NCBI GenBank assembly: GCA_963921935.1
Contig: OY998180.1
Span: forward strand, 105,862,270-105,926,269
Direction: 5' to 3'
DNA length: 64,000 bases
Source: Galeruca laticollis
Taxonomy: Eukaryota; Arthropoda; Insecta; Coleoptera; Chrysomelidae
Below, one piece after another: positions 1 through 10,945 of this stretch. The translations under genes and the position numbers were made by a program. Every line of letters begins with the position of its first letter. Within the stretch, counting starts at the first letter, position 1. The notes below the pieces were generated by a model. That model was not told the origin of the DNA. It ran no database searches and worked only from the letters and a program-made list of their open reading frames with translations.

Positions 1-229
1 CAACGCTCTTCGGTGCGTTTTCCATAATGACCACACAAATTTTAAGATGAAAGCTATAGTTATAATGTATAATAATACCATGATGTGCATCGCAACATTA
101 TCTTGCTGTACCATGAAAGTGTTGTTGACAATTCCTGTTTCTTTTGCCTCTTGTTTGGTTGATGAACCTCCCATTGTTTTTCTTCTCCAAGGTCCCAAAT
201 TTAAATAGAAAACCATATAGCTCTACTCT

Positions 230-660
230 TATACCATAAAAATTTTTTGTTCGCAGAATGATAATTTACCTTTTACTTGCGGGACAATTTACCATAATAA
301 TTTGTTATTATAATACCATTAATTATTATTTACCATTTTACTATCAATTTTTCATTACCATTTTTTACCATTACCATGTGTTCGAATGCTCGCCATGTAG
401 CGGCGCTATCTATTTTACCATAACCATTTTACAATAACCATTAAATTTGCAGATGTGTATCGATGTAGATTTACCATTTAATTTTACCATTAGTTCCGCA
501 GGATCTCCATGTAGTGACGATAACCATTATACAATTAATTTTACCATTACCATTTCGTTCGCAGGATCGCCATGTGGTGGTTACTTAGTAAGGGTCCCTC
601 GTATACTCGACGCTTACCATAAAGGCATTATATCTTGGAGGAAACCACTTACCTAGCAAC
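230..660. repeat. TTACCAT-rich low-complexity repeat block
   Basis: The stretch is dominated by TTACCAT and TTTTACCATT words, with an interspersed longer motif of the form GTTCGCAGGATCGCCATGT seen in variant form near 250, 380, 495 and 562. Spacing between the longer motifs is irregular (about 130, 115 and 65 bases), so this is a decayed interspersed or tandem repeat rather than a clean satellite. The short open frame across it is made of the repeat and has no protein signature. Bases 1-229 and 661-1160 show nothing I can assign. Confidence 0.5.
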
Positions 661-1160
661 CTGTATGCGGGAATAAAATAAACAACATCACTTCTGTAAA
701 TATCACTGGGATGACGTTTAATACATTAAAAATACATAAATATAAAACCACTCGTCTTATTCAAAGTATTAATAACAACTCTTCTATCCTGGTTCGTTAA
801 CTCTAAATTTATAGGAAATATAATACAAAATAGCTATGATTTTCTACATGCCTGACCTTCCGTCTATAAGTTGTACATGCTCGTATATAAACACGAACGT
901 GCTTCCATCAATAACTGACATTGACCGTGGCCGACCAATTCTCCCTAAATACTATAATTAATATTAACCTAAATTTAAATATTATTTCTAAGTTAATGTC
1001 CTTTTGTCTTTAATGTCTTTTTAGGGATCAGTACACATTTCTCATACAGTATATAGCTTAATTTTCTTCTATTGCTGTTCCTTCATTCTCAATTATCTAC
1101 ATTTGATCAGAAACTACTACTCAGATTTTACCATTTTTAAAAAATAATATAATACTTTAT

Positions 1161-1630
1161 GGGTACGTTCCACTTAAAGCCTACAACGCCCGCGACCACT
1201 AAAATACCCGTTCCACTTACGTAAAAAGACCACGGTCGTTGTAGACGAAAGTTATAAGTGGAATGCACATTTGAGCGGGGTAGGCTCACAATATGGTGGC
1301 TTGGTAAAAACTTGCAGTATATTAATTAATAAAATAATTTTTGGTGCAGTTTGGAGTAAATATTTGGCATAGACCGGGGTAACATTTAATTCATCATGGA
1401 TTCCCGCGAATTTATGGTTGCTTTTTTGACAAAACGAATGAGAAACTATCGCCATATTTGAATTCCCTCCTCATTTTGACGAAAGCACACTCAGCCCCAC
1501 CAATATTGTATGGGCGAGACGCGGTCGCAAACAGTGACGTCATCTATGACGTTGAACGACCGCTTACGACGACCACAGGCCTTAAGTGTAACGGTAAAGT
1601 AGTTGTTGCAATCGTTGTAGAGCGCACCCT
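1161..1630. mobile_element. Putative MITE with short terminal inverted repeats
   Basis: The left end reads GGGTACGTTCCAC and the right end, reverse-complemented, reads GGGTGCGCTCTAC, an imperfect 13-base inverted repeat. Both ends are flanked by TAT, which could be a 3-bp target duplication. The interior is more GC-rich than its surroundings and holds no protein-like frame. A family cannot be named; a PIF/Harbinger-type MITE is possible from the 3-bp duplication. The match is short, so chance is not excluded. Confidence 0.35.
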
Positions 1631-2561
1631 ATGTGTCACCAAATTTGACAACTGTTATTAACCTTATTCTTACAAAAGTAGTCGCCGACCTTGGAATTCT
1701 TTATAGATTTTAGCTGGATTTATAAACTCTGTTGTTCGTTATTGGTTGTTCGTGATTCCCGCTGCTCGAAAATGAAACATTGATATCACATACATGCGTT
1801 TATAAATCGTTGTTGTCGTGTTGTTCGTCGTTTCCACGTCGTTCGTCGGTCGTTGCTTTCAAATAACCAAATTTTATATCTTGTTATTCGTGTTTTGCAG
1901 TTCCACCAATGAAAACTGAAGTTATTGCTACATGACTTGATTTCTACCAATCATTTTAAACTCAAAACTGACACTACTGTTTTTACGGTTAGTCAAGAGA
2001 GGCGCTACATTCAAATAAGCTACTATTAATTGATGCACTTGGGCAGCATGAAATGAGGAAAACTATTGGTGCTACCAGCTGTCGAGTTACAAGTATCTGG
2101 TCTACTTCGATTGTTATTTTTAAATGATGGACTGTATATATAGTTTTAATCTTTATTGTACAACTTTTTGGTACAGTTGTGGAAAGCACGAAACTTTTGC
2201 GTGCGTCCCACATGTGAGTTAAACTTGAACTGAACTTTATATGGTTCTCGAACTGGTTCTTGAACGAGAGCATAATTTATGTGGTGGGAACAAGATTCAT
2301 TCGCGCGAACTTTGAAAGCTAGCGAATATGATGAATATTGTCTCCAACATATTGGGGGCCCAAAATAAGGCAAAGTATCCCTAAATACTAATTTCTTACA
2401 TATGTTTACCTAAGCCTTATGTTTTTGAAAGAGTAGGATGTAACCTTAAAAAAAGCAACGGATATTTGATTTCTGTATGAAATAATTCTGCAAGTTCATA
2501 TTACATAATTTATTTATTTTTCAGACTAATTTGATCTTAGCCTTAATATTAGTGAAATATT
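1631..2561. other. Unassigned AT-rich sequence
   Basis: No gene, terminal repeat or family signature was recognised here. GTTGTTCGT-like words recur around 1735-1860, giving a locally repetitive look. The short open frames overlap each other on both strands and have no recognisable domains. Confidence 0.4.
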
Positions 2562-2920
2562 GTACAATTTTTTGACAATTGCGTCAAGTACACTTTAATT
2601 ATGGATAATATTTATAAGTACAATTTTTTGACAATTGCGTCAAGTACACTTTAATTATAGATAATATTTATAAGTACAATTTTTTGACAATTTAGTCAAG
2701 TACCCTTTTAATATGATTAAAGTAGGTACAATATTTTGACAATTCAGTCAAGTACCATTTTAAAATGAATAATGTAGGCACAATTTTTTGACAATTAAGT
2801 CAAGTACCATTTTAATATGAGTAATTTAGGTACAATTTTTTGACAATTCAGTCAAGTACCATTTTAATGAATAATGTAAGTACAATTTTTTGACAATTCA
2901 GTCAAGTACCACTTTGAAAT
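2562..2920. repeat. Seven-copy minisatellite, 50-56 bp unit
   Basis: Seven head-to-tail units begin with G(T/C)ACAATTTTTTGACAATT at 2562, 2618, 2674, 2726, 2778, 2830 and 2880 (the fourth reads ACAATATTTTG). The first two steps are 56 bp, the next three 52 bp and the last 50 bp. Every unit carries the dyad TTGACAATTnnGTCAA followed by GTAC. The dyad is better conserved than the spacer (TTTAATATGAATAATGTAG-like). The array lies just beyond the 3' end of the BEL/Pao pol frame, so it could belong to that element's untranslated region or LTR, but no LTR pair was found to show this. Confidence 0.85.
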
Positions 2921-3096
2921 TTATTAAAAAACTGTAAGGTTTTGCACCTTGCATTTAAATATTACAATTTTTTTGATCAAAAGTCATTATTTTGGTAACG
3001 TATGTGATTGCTAAAAACTAGATTTGATTTATTCACAAGAAATTACCCTATTTTACATGTCTTTTTACAAATATACAATATACACAAATTTACAAT

Positions 3097-4925
3097 TTAC
3101 AAATTAGATTTACATAAAATATTATTTTCCTCAATTGGTAATACAGCAATTTTTGTTACCGATCGACTGTATGTGCCACTATTGGTTTTCACTTCCACTA
3201 CGCACTTTGGAGTCATTTTCAGGGAAAACCTTTGTTAATCTGGCCATGGGCCATTTTAGTGGAGGCATATTGTCCTCCTTAAGAAGAACTAACATATTTT
3301 CGCATAAATTTTGTTCACCTTTATACCACTTGGGTCTACTTTGTAATAGCGCTAAATAGTCTTTATACCATTTATTCCAGAATTTTTGTTTTATTTGTGT
3401 ACAAATTTGCCAGAATTTTAGTCTATTTTCTGGAATTGGTGTTAAATCTGGTTCTGGATAACTTGTAATGGGTTCCCCTATTAGAAAATGCCCAGGAGTC
3501 AGGTAAGTTAGATCTGAAGGATCTGTGGACAGTTGAGTTATCGGCCTAGAGTTCAATATACCCTCAATTTCAATGATTACAGAGTTAAATTCTTCATAGG
3601 TCAATAAGGCAATTCCCGCTATTCTTTTTAAATGGAATTTTGTGCTTTTAACGGCCGCCTCCCATAGTCCTCCAAACACTGGGGAGTAGTTCGGAATGAA
3701 TTTAAATTGTATTCCTTGATTGGCAGAATAGTCTATAATTTTATTTTTATACTGTGAACTATGTTGATTTTTGTATAGCTGTTGTATTTCATTTTTTGCA
3801 CCTTTAAAGGTACTACCATTGTCACAAAAAATCTTCGAGGGGAGTCCTCGTCGTGCCGTAAAACGTTTTAAAGCTGCTAAAAAGGTTTCTGTGGTCAAAT
3901 CTGAGACTAGCTTTAAATGAATTGCTTTTACTGCAAAACAGACAACGACGGCTATATATCCTTTTGTCACTACTATTTTTCTTATTCTTGATTGTTTTAT
4001 ATTAAAATATCCACAGAAATCAACTCCTACATTTTTAAAAACCCGACTAGAATTTACTCTATCAGAAGGTAATGATCCCATAAGCTGAGTAGATACCTCA
4101 GCCTTTAACCTAAAACATACTACGCAGCTATGAATGCGTTTTTTGATTTCACGACTTGCATTTATTAACCAGAATTTTTCATTTAAATTACTTAATATTT
4201 GTTTTGGACCTGCGTGATACAATTTTAAATGTTCCCTCTTTATTATTAATTCTGTTATATAACTATTTTTTGGTAAAATTATTAGAAATTTTTGATTGTA
4301 TAGGATATTGGCATTTTGCAGCCTGCCACCCACACGAAGAAGACCACTCATGTCTATAAAAGGATATAAATGTTTTGAATTTGACTGAATCTCTAATTTT
4401 GCATTTAAAGTTTTTATTTCTGAAGCAAATTTTTCTTTTTGCTCTAATTTAATGATTACCTTCAGAGAATGGTCCAGTTCAGAAGGCTCTAAATGATTTT
4501 GTATTTTATGTTTGTTTTTTGAATTGAAAATGTATGCCACTATCCTTTGCAATTTTGTCATGCTTGAATATTTATGACTGAGTTCTTCAAAAAATGAATT
4601 TTTTTCTGTTTTCTGTGCAACCAAAATATTTACCTTTTGTTCAGGCAACGGATTTGGAATTTCAGGGATATTCCCCAGGTTATGTACATAATTTTTGTCT
4701 TTTAAATTTTCCGGACCTTGCCACCACAGGGTGTGATTCTTCAAACGGTTTGGTTCTATGCCCCTGGAAAGGCAATCTGCAGGATTTTTCAAAGAATCAA
4801 TATATCCCCACTTGAAATTTTTTGTCAATTGTTGTATTTTTATTACTCTATTGGCTACATAGGCATTGAGATTTAGTGGATCTGTTTTGATCCAACCTAA
4901 AACTATAGTACTGTCAGAAAATAAA
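3097..4925 (-). pseudogene. BEL/Pao RNase H end and integrase, frameshifted
   Basis: The integrase inserts element cDNA into chromosomes. Visible in order are the tail of RNase H (above about 4829), an HHCC zinc domain ending in HSCVVC (around 4120), and a DDE core: VGVDF (about 4030), FCDNG (about 3825) and PVFGGLWEAA (about 3665). A DUF5641-like C-terminal domain follows. A one-base deletion near 3207 shifts the frame; in the next frame the sequence continues through the typical SVTKIAVLP ending to a stop at 3097. An in-frame stop near 4940 separates this block from the rest of RNase H. The DDE residues are intact, but the protein cannot be made from one frame. Confidence 0.87.
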
Positions 4926-5850
4926 TAGACATTATTTATTTATTCCTGCAATAGTTCATGAATTTTGTTTGTCAGTGCTGATAAAAGCAATGCTGCATTG
5001 AGTTCCAATCGCGGAATAGTTAACTTTTAATTTTTTTGAATGGGAGCTATTCTAGATTTTGAGCATAATAAAGTTACATGAACTGAGTCACTTTTTAATG
5101 AACGAATATAAAGTAGAGACCCGTAAGCATAACTGGAAGAATCACAGTATCCTATTAACTCTACCCTTTTTGCGTTAAATATTTTTAAATCGCGTGGGAT
5201 TAAAATTGTTTCAATTTTTGATAATTCGTCAGAAAAATTTCGCCAAAGATTTAAAATTTCAACTGGTACAATATCGTCCCACATCGGCCTCTTCTCTCTC
5301 CACATCATTTGTAGAATTACTTTGGCCTTGACCAATAAAGGCCCTACAAAACCAATTGGATCATAAAACTTACATATTGCACTTAAAACTTGTCTTTTCG
5401 TAACACAAGATTCAAAATCACAGTTCGGCACAGATACCTCAAAATTGTCAGAGTTTACATTTAAAGATAGGCCAAGTGTTTTTATAATATTATCTTTATC
5501 AAGTTCAACCTTATCAAAATGTCGCCTGTCTATCGGAATATCATTCAAGATTTCTGGAACATTTGAGCACCATTTGTGTAACTCAAATGTGCCTAATTTT
5601 AAAATTCTAATTAGTTGTTGCTTTATCGCATTTAATTGCTCTACATTATCACTTCCGCTTATTATATCGTCTACATATGTATCCTCTAATAGCACTTTGG
5701 AGGCTAGTGGAAACTTCTCTTTTTCGTTTTTGGCGAGTTCCACTAAACATCGTGTCGCTAGGAAGGGTGAGCTTCGGACTCCAAATAAAACTCTTAAAAG
5801 CCTAATGCATTTTATAGGGAGATTTGGGTTTTCAAAATAATATATATAAT
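4926..5850 (-). pseudogene. BEL/Pao reverse transcriptase C-terminal half with RNase H-like region
   Basis: The open block carries the polymerase active-site box TYVDDI near its start (about 5680), then the Pao-type connection region KFYDPIGFVGPLL and the RNase H start with IGYCDSSSYAYG near 5140. A stop at 5027 interrupts IAPIQKN just before the conserved RLELNAALLLS stretch. Upstream, the frame stays open to about 5850, where an AT-rich run (TATATAATATAT) coincides with a switch to another frame, probably slippage. It acts, when intact, in cytoplasmic cDNA synthesis. Confidence 0.85.
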
Positions 5851-6770
5851 ATATTTAATAAAATTGTATGTTCCGGAGCTATCAAAATTTGTAAAAACAT
5901 AGCCTTGATATCTGCTAAAATTATGTACTTGTATCGTCTGGAACAAATCAGAATATCAAATAGCTCTCGCTGTACAATTCCTCTATTATACAGGAGTTCA
6001 TTACGACTGATCCCATTTTTACATCGCATACTACAATCATATACTACCCGACACTTTTAAGATTTTTGTCATTGCGTATAACAGGATGGTGTGCAAAAAA
6101 AATAGTTTTATTTAAGTCAATGTTATCTATATTAATGATTTCTGCATAATGTAATTCTAAAAGTTCATTTATTTGAGCCTTATACTGCTCTAATAATTCA
6201 TTGTTTGAATGGATGAGCCTTTTTTCCAAATTCAAAAATCTTTTATAAGCAATTGAAAACGAATCATTTAAATTTAATTCAGAAATATTCTTTTTTAAAG
6301 GTAATTCAACTTGAAACCTATTGTTAATTTTTGTTACCGATTTCTGAAAACTAGCTTCACAGGCTATTTGATCTGATTCATACTCAGTAAAAATTTCCGG
6401 GACTTTTTCTGTCTCCCAAATCTTGTTTATTAGATTTTCTATCTCACAATTTTCTGAGCTTGTCATAAACAATGATACTGCTGAATTACAAAATCTATTT
6501 TTAGTTACTTCAGGAATCTCCCCACTTACAACATACCCGAATAACGTATTTTGTAACATTAATTCATTATTATTAAGTTTTTCGGTACCTGATAGCTATT
6601 GAAGAAAATATTTGCATCTAGGAGAATATCAATCTCGTCACAACTATTAAAATTAGGATCACTCAAAACAATGTGATTGGGTATGTTATCTATAGCAAAA
6701 TTGTTATGAGGCAAGTTGCAAGTTATTTTGTTTATAATGTAGAATTTTACCTTTTTTGAATAATTGTGTA
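5832..6770 (-). pseudogene. BEL/Pao protease-RT linker and RT N-terminal region, broken
   Basis: The block 6044-6559 contains LFGYVVSGEIPE, the Pao hallmark after the protease, and the long linker into RT. A different frame at 5832-6029 carries LFDILICSRRYKYI and ADIKAMFLQI, the first catalytic region of Pao RT, so a frameshift lies between about 6030 and 6060. A further indel near 6590 separates 6044-6559 from the upstream protease-domain sequence, which runs in another frame up to the MULE target duplication at 6768. These are ordinary decay lesions of an old copy. Confidence 0.82.
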
Positions 6771-6776
6771 TTCGAG

Positions 6777-6895
6777 GGGCGGATGTAATTTCGGCCGGAA
6801 AAAGGGCAGGTACTAAAAGCCGGTAGGTAAATTCGGCCGGAGGTTTTAAGTTGCTTCCTTATCTCATAGGTATTTTCGGCCGCAAATCAAATAAA
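6777..6895. repeat. MULE left terminal and subterminal repeats
   Basis: Three copies of the core TTCGGCCG lie within the first 110 bp (around 6790, 6830 and 6874), preceded by AT-rich ATTT or AAA. The first lies in the terminal inverted repeat. Repeated short cores next to the ends are typical candidate transposase-binding sites; binding is inferred, not shown. Confidence 0.7.
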
Positions 6896-6985
6896 ATAAC
6901 AGAATGCTTTATATTAAAATATTTCTTTATTTCAATAAAATTATTACATCAACTTATTTCTATAACTTAGGTAAACTATAAATTT

Positions 6986-8374
6986 TTAAAAAACGTTTTG
7001 ATGTGATACAGATTTAACGAAATTAATTCTAGAAATATTGTCAGATCGAAGCATATTTACCATGTTTTCGATAAATTTTAGTTTGTTTTTTACTTGTTTG
7101 TCTTTAATTTTTGCTGGAATATTTAAATTTTTTATTTTTAAATATGCATCGATCTGACAATCTTTTAATTTTTCTATAAAAATAAATATAGAAGGGTGAC
7201 TTGAATAAAAACTAGAATTAAAGTGCGAATGGAATGATTCGCAGGCATTTGTGGTTCTTTTAATTGATGGGTTTTCATATGCCCATATATTTGGTGGAAA
7301 ATGAGATTCTGGCGCTATGTAGTTTTCTAATAAATAGTCTGCGTATTTATCTATAAGTTTATGGTCCGGTTTGTATGACATGAGATCAAATATGAAACAA
7401 TCTTCAACTTCAGAGGGGTCTAAATAAGTTAGCCCAAAAGTATGAGTAAGCCATTTGCTTTCCTCGCAGTTTTTATCTTTATACATTTGGGTTAACCCTA
7501 ATGATTGTATTTTCCTATACCACGCCTGGTGCAAGTGGAATCTACAACCATTTAGTTTGGTTTTGGGAAAGACAACTTTTAATGCGTTATGAATTGCGAT
7601 TTCAAAATCCACAAATACCTCCTTCGGTTCAAAAACAATATTATAAAGTTCAAAAATTTTAGATTTTACCAACAGAAAAAGTCTCATATATGTGTCACTG
7701 GTCTTATTGGGCAACAGACAATACAAAAGAGGAACATAATGCCCATTTTCTAGTCCATGGATGGTAAATAACTGATAAAAATATTTTGTACAATAAGAAA
7801 ATGTGCCATCCATGTAAAAATCTTTCATTTTACATAAACTTATTATATTTGTATGGCAAGAAAAAACAATGATATTATCAGCTGTGCTGTTAATAAACAA
7901 AAAATTTTCACCTGTTGTGGTTTTCGGTCCATAACTATCGAGTACAGAATGTACATCGTGAATATCCTTAGGCAGGGCTGGTAAGAGCTTACGGCGGCTG
8001 TTGTACAAATTTCTTCTTATTAGACTGACATCTATCGATGACAAATTCTCTGGCAAATGATTTGAAAGAACGCTTTTAATAATTTTTGAAGGTTTCTCCG
8101 ATATGTCTTCCTCAGCTTTGCGCTTGCATGAAGTCGTCACTATTTTTCTCTCCAACGTAGTTTCATCGGACTCGTGGTTGTGGATTAATTCACTTCTAGT
8201 AACTGTGTATTCCGCACCAACAGTGTACAGTTTGGCTAAACATCTTAAATTTTTCTTTATACACCTCCAACGTACTTCACCACTTTTTAATACGTCCTGT
8301 TTACAAAACTGAAACTTTTCTACAACTAGTAAGTCACAACCGCGTGAACTCTTAATTACTGAAACTGATGCCAT
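6986..8374 (-). CDS. MULE transposase with N-terminal FLYWCH zinc finger
   Basis: This is an uninterrupted frame of 462 residues from the ATG at 8374; the upstream codons lack another ATG. The first 70 residues form a FLYWCH-type zinc finger (VRWRCIKKN, then CLA and a terminal HNH), a DNA-binding fold shared by many insect MULEs. The MULE transposase core follows. Its catalytic acids are the D of FYMDGTF, the D of VFVDFEIAI and the E of NACESFHSHF. The companion motif GCRFHLHQAW fits the CxxH signature of the superfamily. It would cut and paste DNA at the terminal repeats in the nucleus. All key residues are present, so it may be functional. No promoter or intron was recognised. Confidence 0.92.
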   Translation of the reverse strand: MASVSVIKSSRGCDLLVVEKFQFCKQDVLKSGEVRWRCIKKNLRCLAKLYTVGAEYTVTRSELIHNHESDETTLERKIVTTSCKRKAEEDISEKPSKIIKSVLSNHLPENLSSIDVSLIRRNLYNSRRKLLPALPKDIHDVHSVLDSYGPKTTTGENFLFINSTADNIIVFSCHTNIISLCKMKDFYMDGTFSYCTKYFYQLFTIHGLENGHYVPLLYCLLPNKTSDTYMRLFLLVKSKIFELYNIVFEPKEVFVDFEIAIHNALKVVFPKTKLNGCRFHLHQAWYRKIQSLGLTQMYKDKNCEESKWLTHTFGLTYLDPSEVEDCFIFDLMSYKPDHKLIDKYADYLLENYIAPESHFPPNIWAYENPSIKRTTNACESFHSHFNSSFYSSHPSIFIFIEKLKDCQIDAYLKIKNLNIPAKIKDKQVKNKLKFIENMVNMLRSDNISRINFVKSVSHQNVF

Positions 8375-8542
8375 CGTATACAAATAATATATTTTATGCT
8401 TTCTATCGACTAGTAGCTTAAAGATAAGTTATAATACTGACTAGCTATAATAATTTTATACCTGTTATTTGTGAATTTTATACATTTAAAGGAAACTATT
8501 AAGCGTAATTACCAATATTTTAATCTCATCGTAAACATCAAC

Positions 8543-8630
8543 CCCTCGGCCGAAATTACCCCTGTCATAAATGGTACCCTTTGATTTATGCAGGTAGGCC
8601 AAGGGATTACCGGCCGAAATTACGCCCGCC
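8543..8630. repeat. MULE right terminal and subterminal repeats
   Basis: Two copies of CGGCCGAAATTAC (near 8547 and 8611), inverted relative to the left-end copies, lie within the last 90 bp. The outer one is inside the terminal inverted repeat. GTAGG and TACC words near the cores are shared with the left end. Confidence 0.65.
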
Positions 8631-8639
8631 GTATTCGAG

Positions 8640-9321
8640 ACTCTATCTTTAAAGTAACTGCCCGATTTGATTGTGTAGGATTATTTCCCACACCGACAAT
8701 CATCAATTCGTCTTGATCAGTTTCCCAATTCAATTTATCAACCATTTTTTGCGTTATTAGGCTACAGTCACTACAGGAGTCGATAAGTCCCCTAGCAGTA
8801 CAATATTGCCCATTTTTTTGCTTAATTCTTACTAAAACTCTAGGCAACAATACCCTATTTCCTGGGCTTTTTCTTGTTACTGATGCTGACCCGAAATTAC
8901 TTGTTTCAGAATTATTTTCAGTATGCAACAATGTATTATGGGGCCCGTTACAAGTTTGACATTTAAAAGTATCTTTACAAGCATTACTATGAGCATTGAG
9001 ACATATCTTACAATGTTTGTTTCTTTCAATGAATAAATTTCGATCTATTACATTAGCTAATTTGAATTTGTTACAATTATATATTTTGTGACCATTCGCT
9101 GAACAAAATTGACATTTTATTGTTTTATTTTTATTATGTGCAGTGACATTTGAACTTCGTACCTTCTCCTTTGGTAATACTGAAGAAGTGATACTGTTTG
9201 TATTAGCAGTAGTAACAGATTCTAATGCCATGGCTCTGTTGTCTAAGTAATTTAAAAATTCATCAAGACTTGGTAGTTTTTTATTGTCTCTATCAATCTG
9301 AAAACATCTTTGTGTATACAT
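8640..9321 (-). pseudogene. BEL/Pao Gag tail with zinc knuckle and protease start
   Basis: The frame opens at its high-coordinate end with the Pao gag stretch LPSLDEFLNYLDNRAMALE. A perfect CCHC knuckle follows (C-x2-C-x4-H-x4-C in CQFCSANGHKIYNC), then a second cysteine-histidine cluster (CKICLNAHSNACKD to CNGPHNTLLH). The protease start carries LIDSCSDCSLI, where the usual D-S/T-G triad reads DSC. The frame runs into the MULE at 8630. Upstream of 9321 the rest of gag is missing. Gag packages element RNA into particles and the protease matures it. Confidence 0.88.
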
Positions 9322-9645
9322 ATTAGGCTACCAGGTAGCCCTAATATGGGACCCTGATAAGAACTTAATATGGGGTACCTGAACCTGATATGACCTAAAA
9401 CGGGGTACCTGAAAAAACTATGTATATAGTGCAATTATGTATAGTAGGTACAAAAAAATAATAAATATTACTCAAAAACGTTTAAATGTTATTGATACAT
9501 GATACAAATCAATCAAATTATACAGTTATAAACACTCAAATAGAGTGTATCTAAAGATTCACATGAAAATGAAAACATATTTTTTTTCAGAAACAAAGAG
9601 AAAATTAAATGTTATTTAAACATACTATCTAAAATAGGAACATAC
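9322..9645. repeat. Repeat debris with GGGTACC words, possible pogo end
   Basis: Just beyond the gag breakpoint, 9326-9420 contains GGCTACCAGGTAGCC (a perfect dyad) and two copies of GGGGTACCTGAA separated by about 38 bp. GGGTACC words near element ends are seen in some pogo-like transposons, and a pogo transposase tail lies immediately to the right, so this may be its terminal region. No matching opposite end was found. 9421-9645 is AT-rich with nothing recognised. Confidence 0.35.
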
Positions 9646-9649
9646 ATAA

Positions 9650-10410
9650 ATTAAAAACTCCTACAAAAGTCACAAATGTAGTTGGCCGTGTCATTTCCGG
9701 CACAGTGGAGATGGGCCCATTCCAAACATTATTCACACTGAACCCACTTATCTCCACTTCTATCATCTTTAAAGATGATGTGACAAAACATGCATTCTGC
9801 TTCAATTTCATCGCAATTAGAATCGTCTGATTCTTGAAAATGCATCTCGATATCTGACTCAGATGATGAGTCTTTCATATTCTGTTTCCTGCGTTTTTTA
9901 TTTTTTATTTTTCATTTTGTTGGTAGTTTTCTCTTTGTTTAATATCTGTTTTGATTCGCTAAAAAATTTTCTTTTGCGAACATTTTTTTTCTTTTTTTCA
10001 CTCTCTTCCAGTTCTTTATAGGGTGTACTCGTAACCACCACGCACTTGCCCCCTCTGGTTTTTTTTTGTTCATCAATTTTGATGCTCAAATTTGGAATAG
10101 GCAATATGTTTCTGAGTAAAATCAGTTTTTTAGGAGGAGTTTTCGGAGGAGTGATGTGGAGCATCTCCTCAGAATTACACTTTGAAGTGCTTGGAATGGC
10201 ATGATCTGCAACTAATTTTGACCTAGCAGAGAGAGCACCATCCAAACTATTTGTTGTCGAGATGCTCGGTATGGAAATATCTTTTGGTATTCCTTCCATA
10301 TCGCCATCATTTGCCAAATCACCAGCATTCACCACATCACCATCATTCACCACATTACAATCATTCACCATATCCCCAATATTTTCTTTTGTCGCTGCCA
10401 GATTCGTAAT
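9650..10410 (-). pseudogene. Pogo-like transposase C-terminal remnant with PHD finger
   Basis: Only the part after the DDE domain survives. Reading on the minus strand there are VNDGD-type tandem acidic repeats, a linker with TPPKTPPKK, a lysine-rich nuclear-localisation-like tract (EKKKKNVRKRKFF), an acidic SSSESD stretch, and then a PHD finger: ECMFC, GDKWVQCE, stop, CLEWAHLHC, ICDFC. The stop inside the finger (about 9735) and a stop with frame change near 9898 show it is dead. The nearby pogo element at 11.4-18.4 kb has the same DDE-linker-PHD design, so these are probably related families. Confidence 0.78.
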
Positions 10411-10539
10411 TAAAATACACAAACATGTGATGTTAGACCCATACTGTTTATCCATCAGCGAGTTAAGTTTTAACCCGAAAGACTTTCCCAGTGTTAGTAA
10501 TATGGATATTGTTAGTTATCTGGTATTAACAACGAGTGA

Positions 10540-10945
10540 GTAAGCACCAAAAAGAACGACATCTCAATTGAAGCGCGCGATCTGTCGATAGATTTAAACT
10601 ATACGACAGATTCGTATCAGCATCCAATAATGTTAATTAATGTATCCAAAATTTGTAACAAAAGAAAAATAGATTATGTGTGTTTATTGTTTATATGTCA
10701 ATGATTAAAACCATAGATAACCTTGATTAAAACTACAAATAAACCAAGCAAATTAAATATTTCTTCATCCCCTCCACTTTATTTCCGACTCAAGTCCAAC
10801 TGATTCCCCCTTACAACACATTCAGCATCGGTGAAGGGGGAGGAAAAATCTCAGCTCACTTAAAGTGAGTAAAACAAAAAGAACGCTCACAAAACTGATG
10901 TGAGCTGAGATTAACTGAGATCTCAGTCAAAAAGAACGCACCTAT
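10540..10945. repeat. CAAAAAGAACG repeats with a 13-bp inverted repeat
   Basis: CAAAAAGAACG occurs three times in the same orientation (near 10548, 10878 and 10929). Around the second copy, AATCTCAGCTCAC at 10848-10860 pairs perfectly with GTGAGCTGAGATT at 10901-10913, giving a stem with a loop of about 40 bases. GTGAGTAA words also precede the first two copies. This looks like MITE-derived sequence of unknown family. The rest of the stretch is featureless. Confidence 0.4.

Larger units (their letters stand above)
6777..8630 (-). mobile_element. MULE (Mutator-like) DNA transposon with 9-bp target duplication
   Basis: The element is bounded by GTATTCGAG at 6768-6776 and 8631-8639, a perfect 9-bp duplication within the usual Mutator range. 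The ends are inverted: the left starts GGGCGGATGTAATTTCGGCC and the right, reverse-complemented, starts GGCGGGCGTAATTTCGGCC. It interrupts the protease region of the BEL/Pao frame, and that reading frame resumes on the other side of the duplication. It encodes one transposase on the minus strand and is 1854 bp long. It looks complete and may be young relative to its host element. Confidence 0.93.
3097..9321 (-). mobile_element. BEL/Pao LTR retrotransposon remnant, interrupted by a MULE
   Basis: On the minus strand the order is gag tail with zinc knuckle, aspartic protease, reverse transcriptase, RNase H, then integrase with a long C-terminal domain, the order and style of BEL/Pao elements. 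The frame is broken by several frameshifts and stops, and by the MULE at 6777-8630. The gag start and 5' LTR are missing: the frame ends abruptly near 9321, next to pogo-like repeat debris. No 3' LTR was recognised below 3097. This is a dead, 5'-truncated copy. The pieces are annotated separately. Confidence 0.88.
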
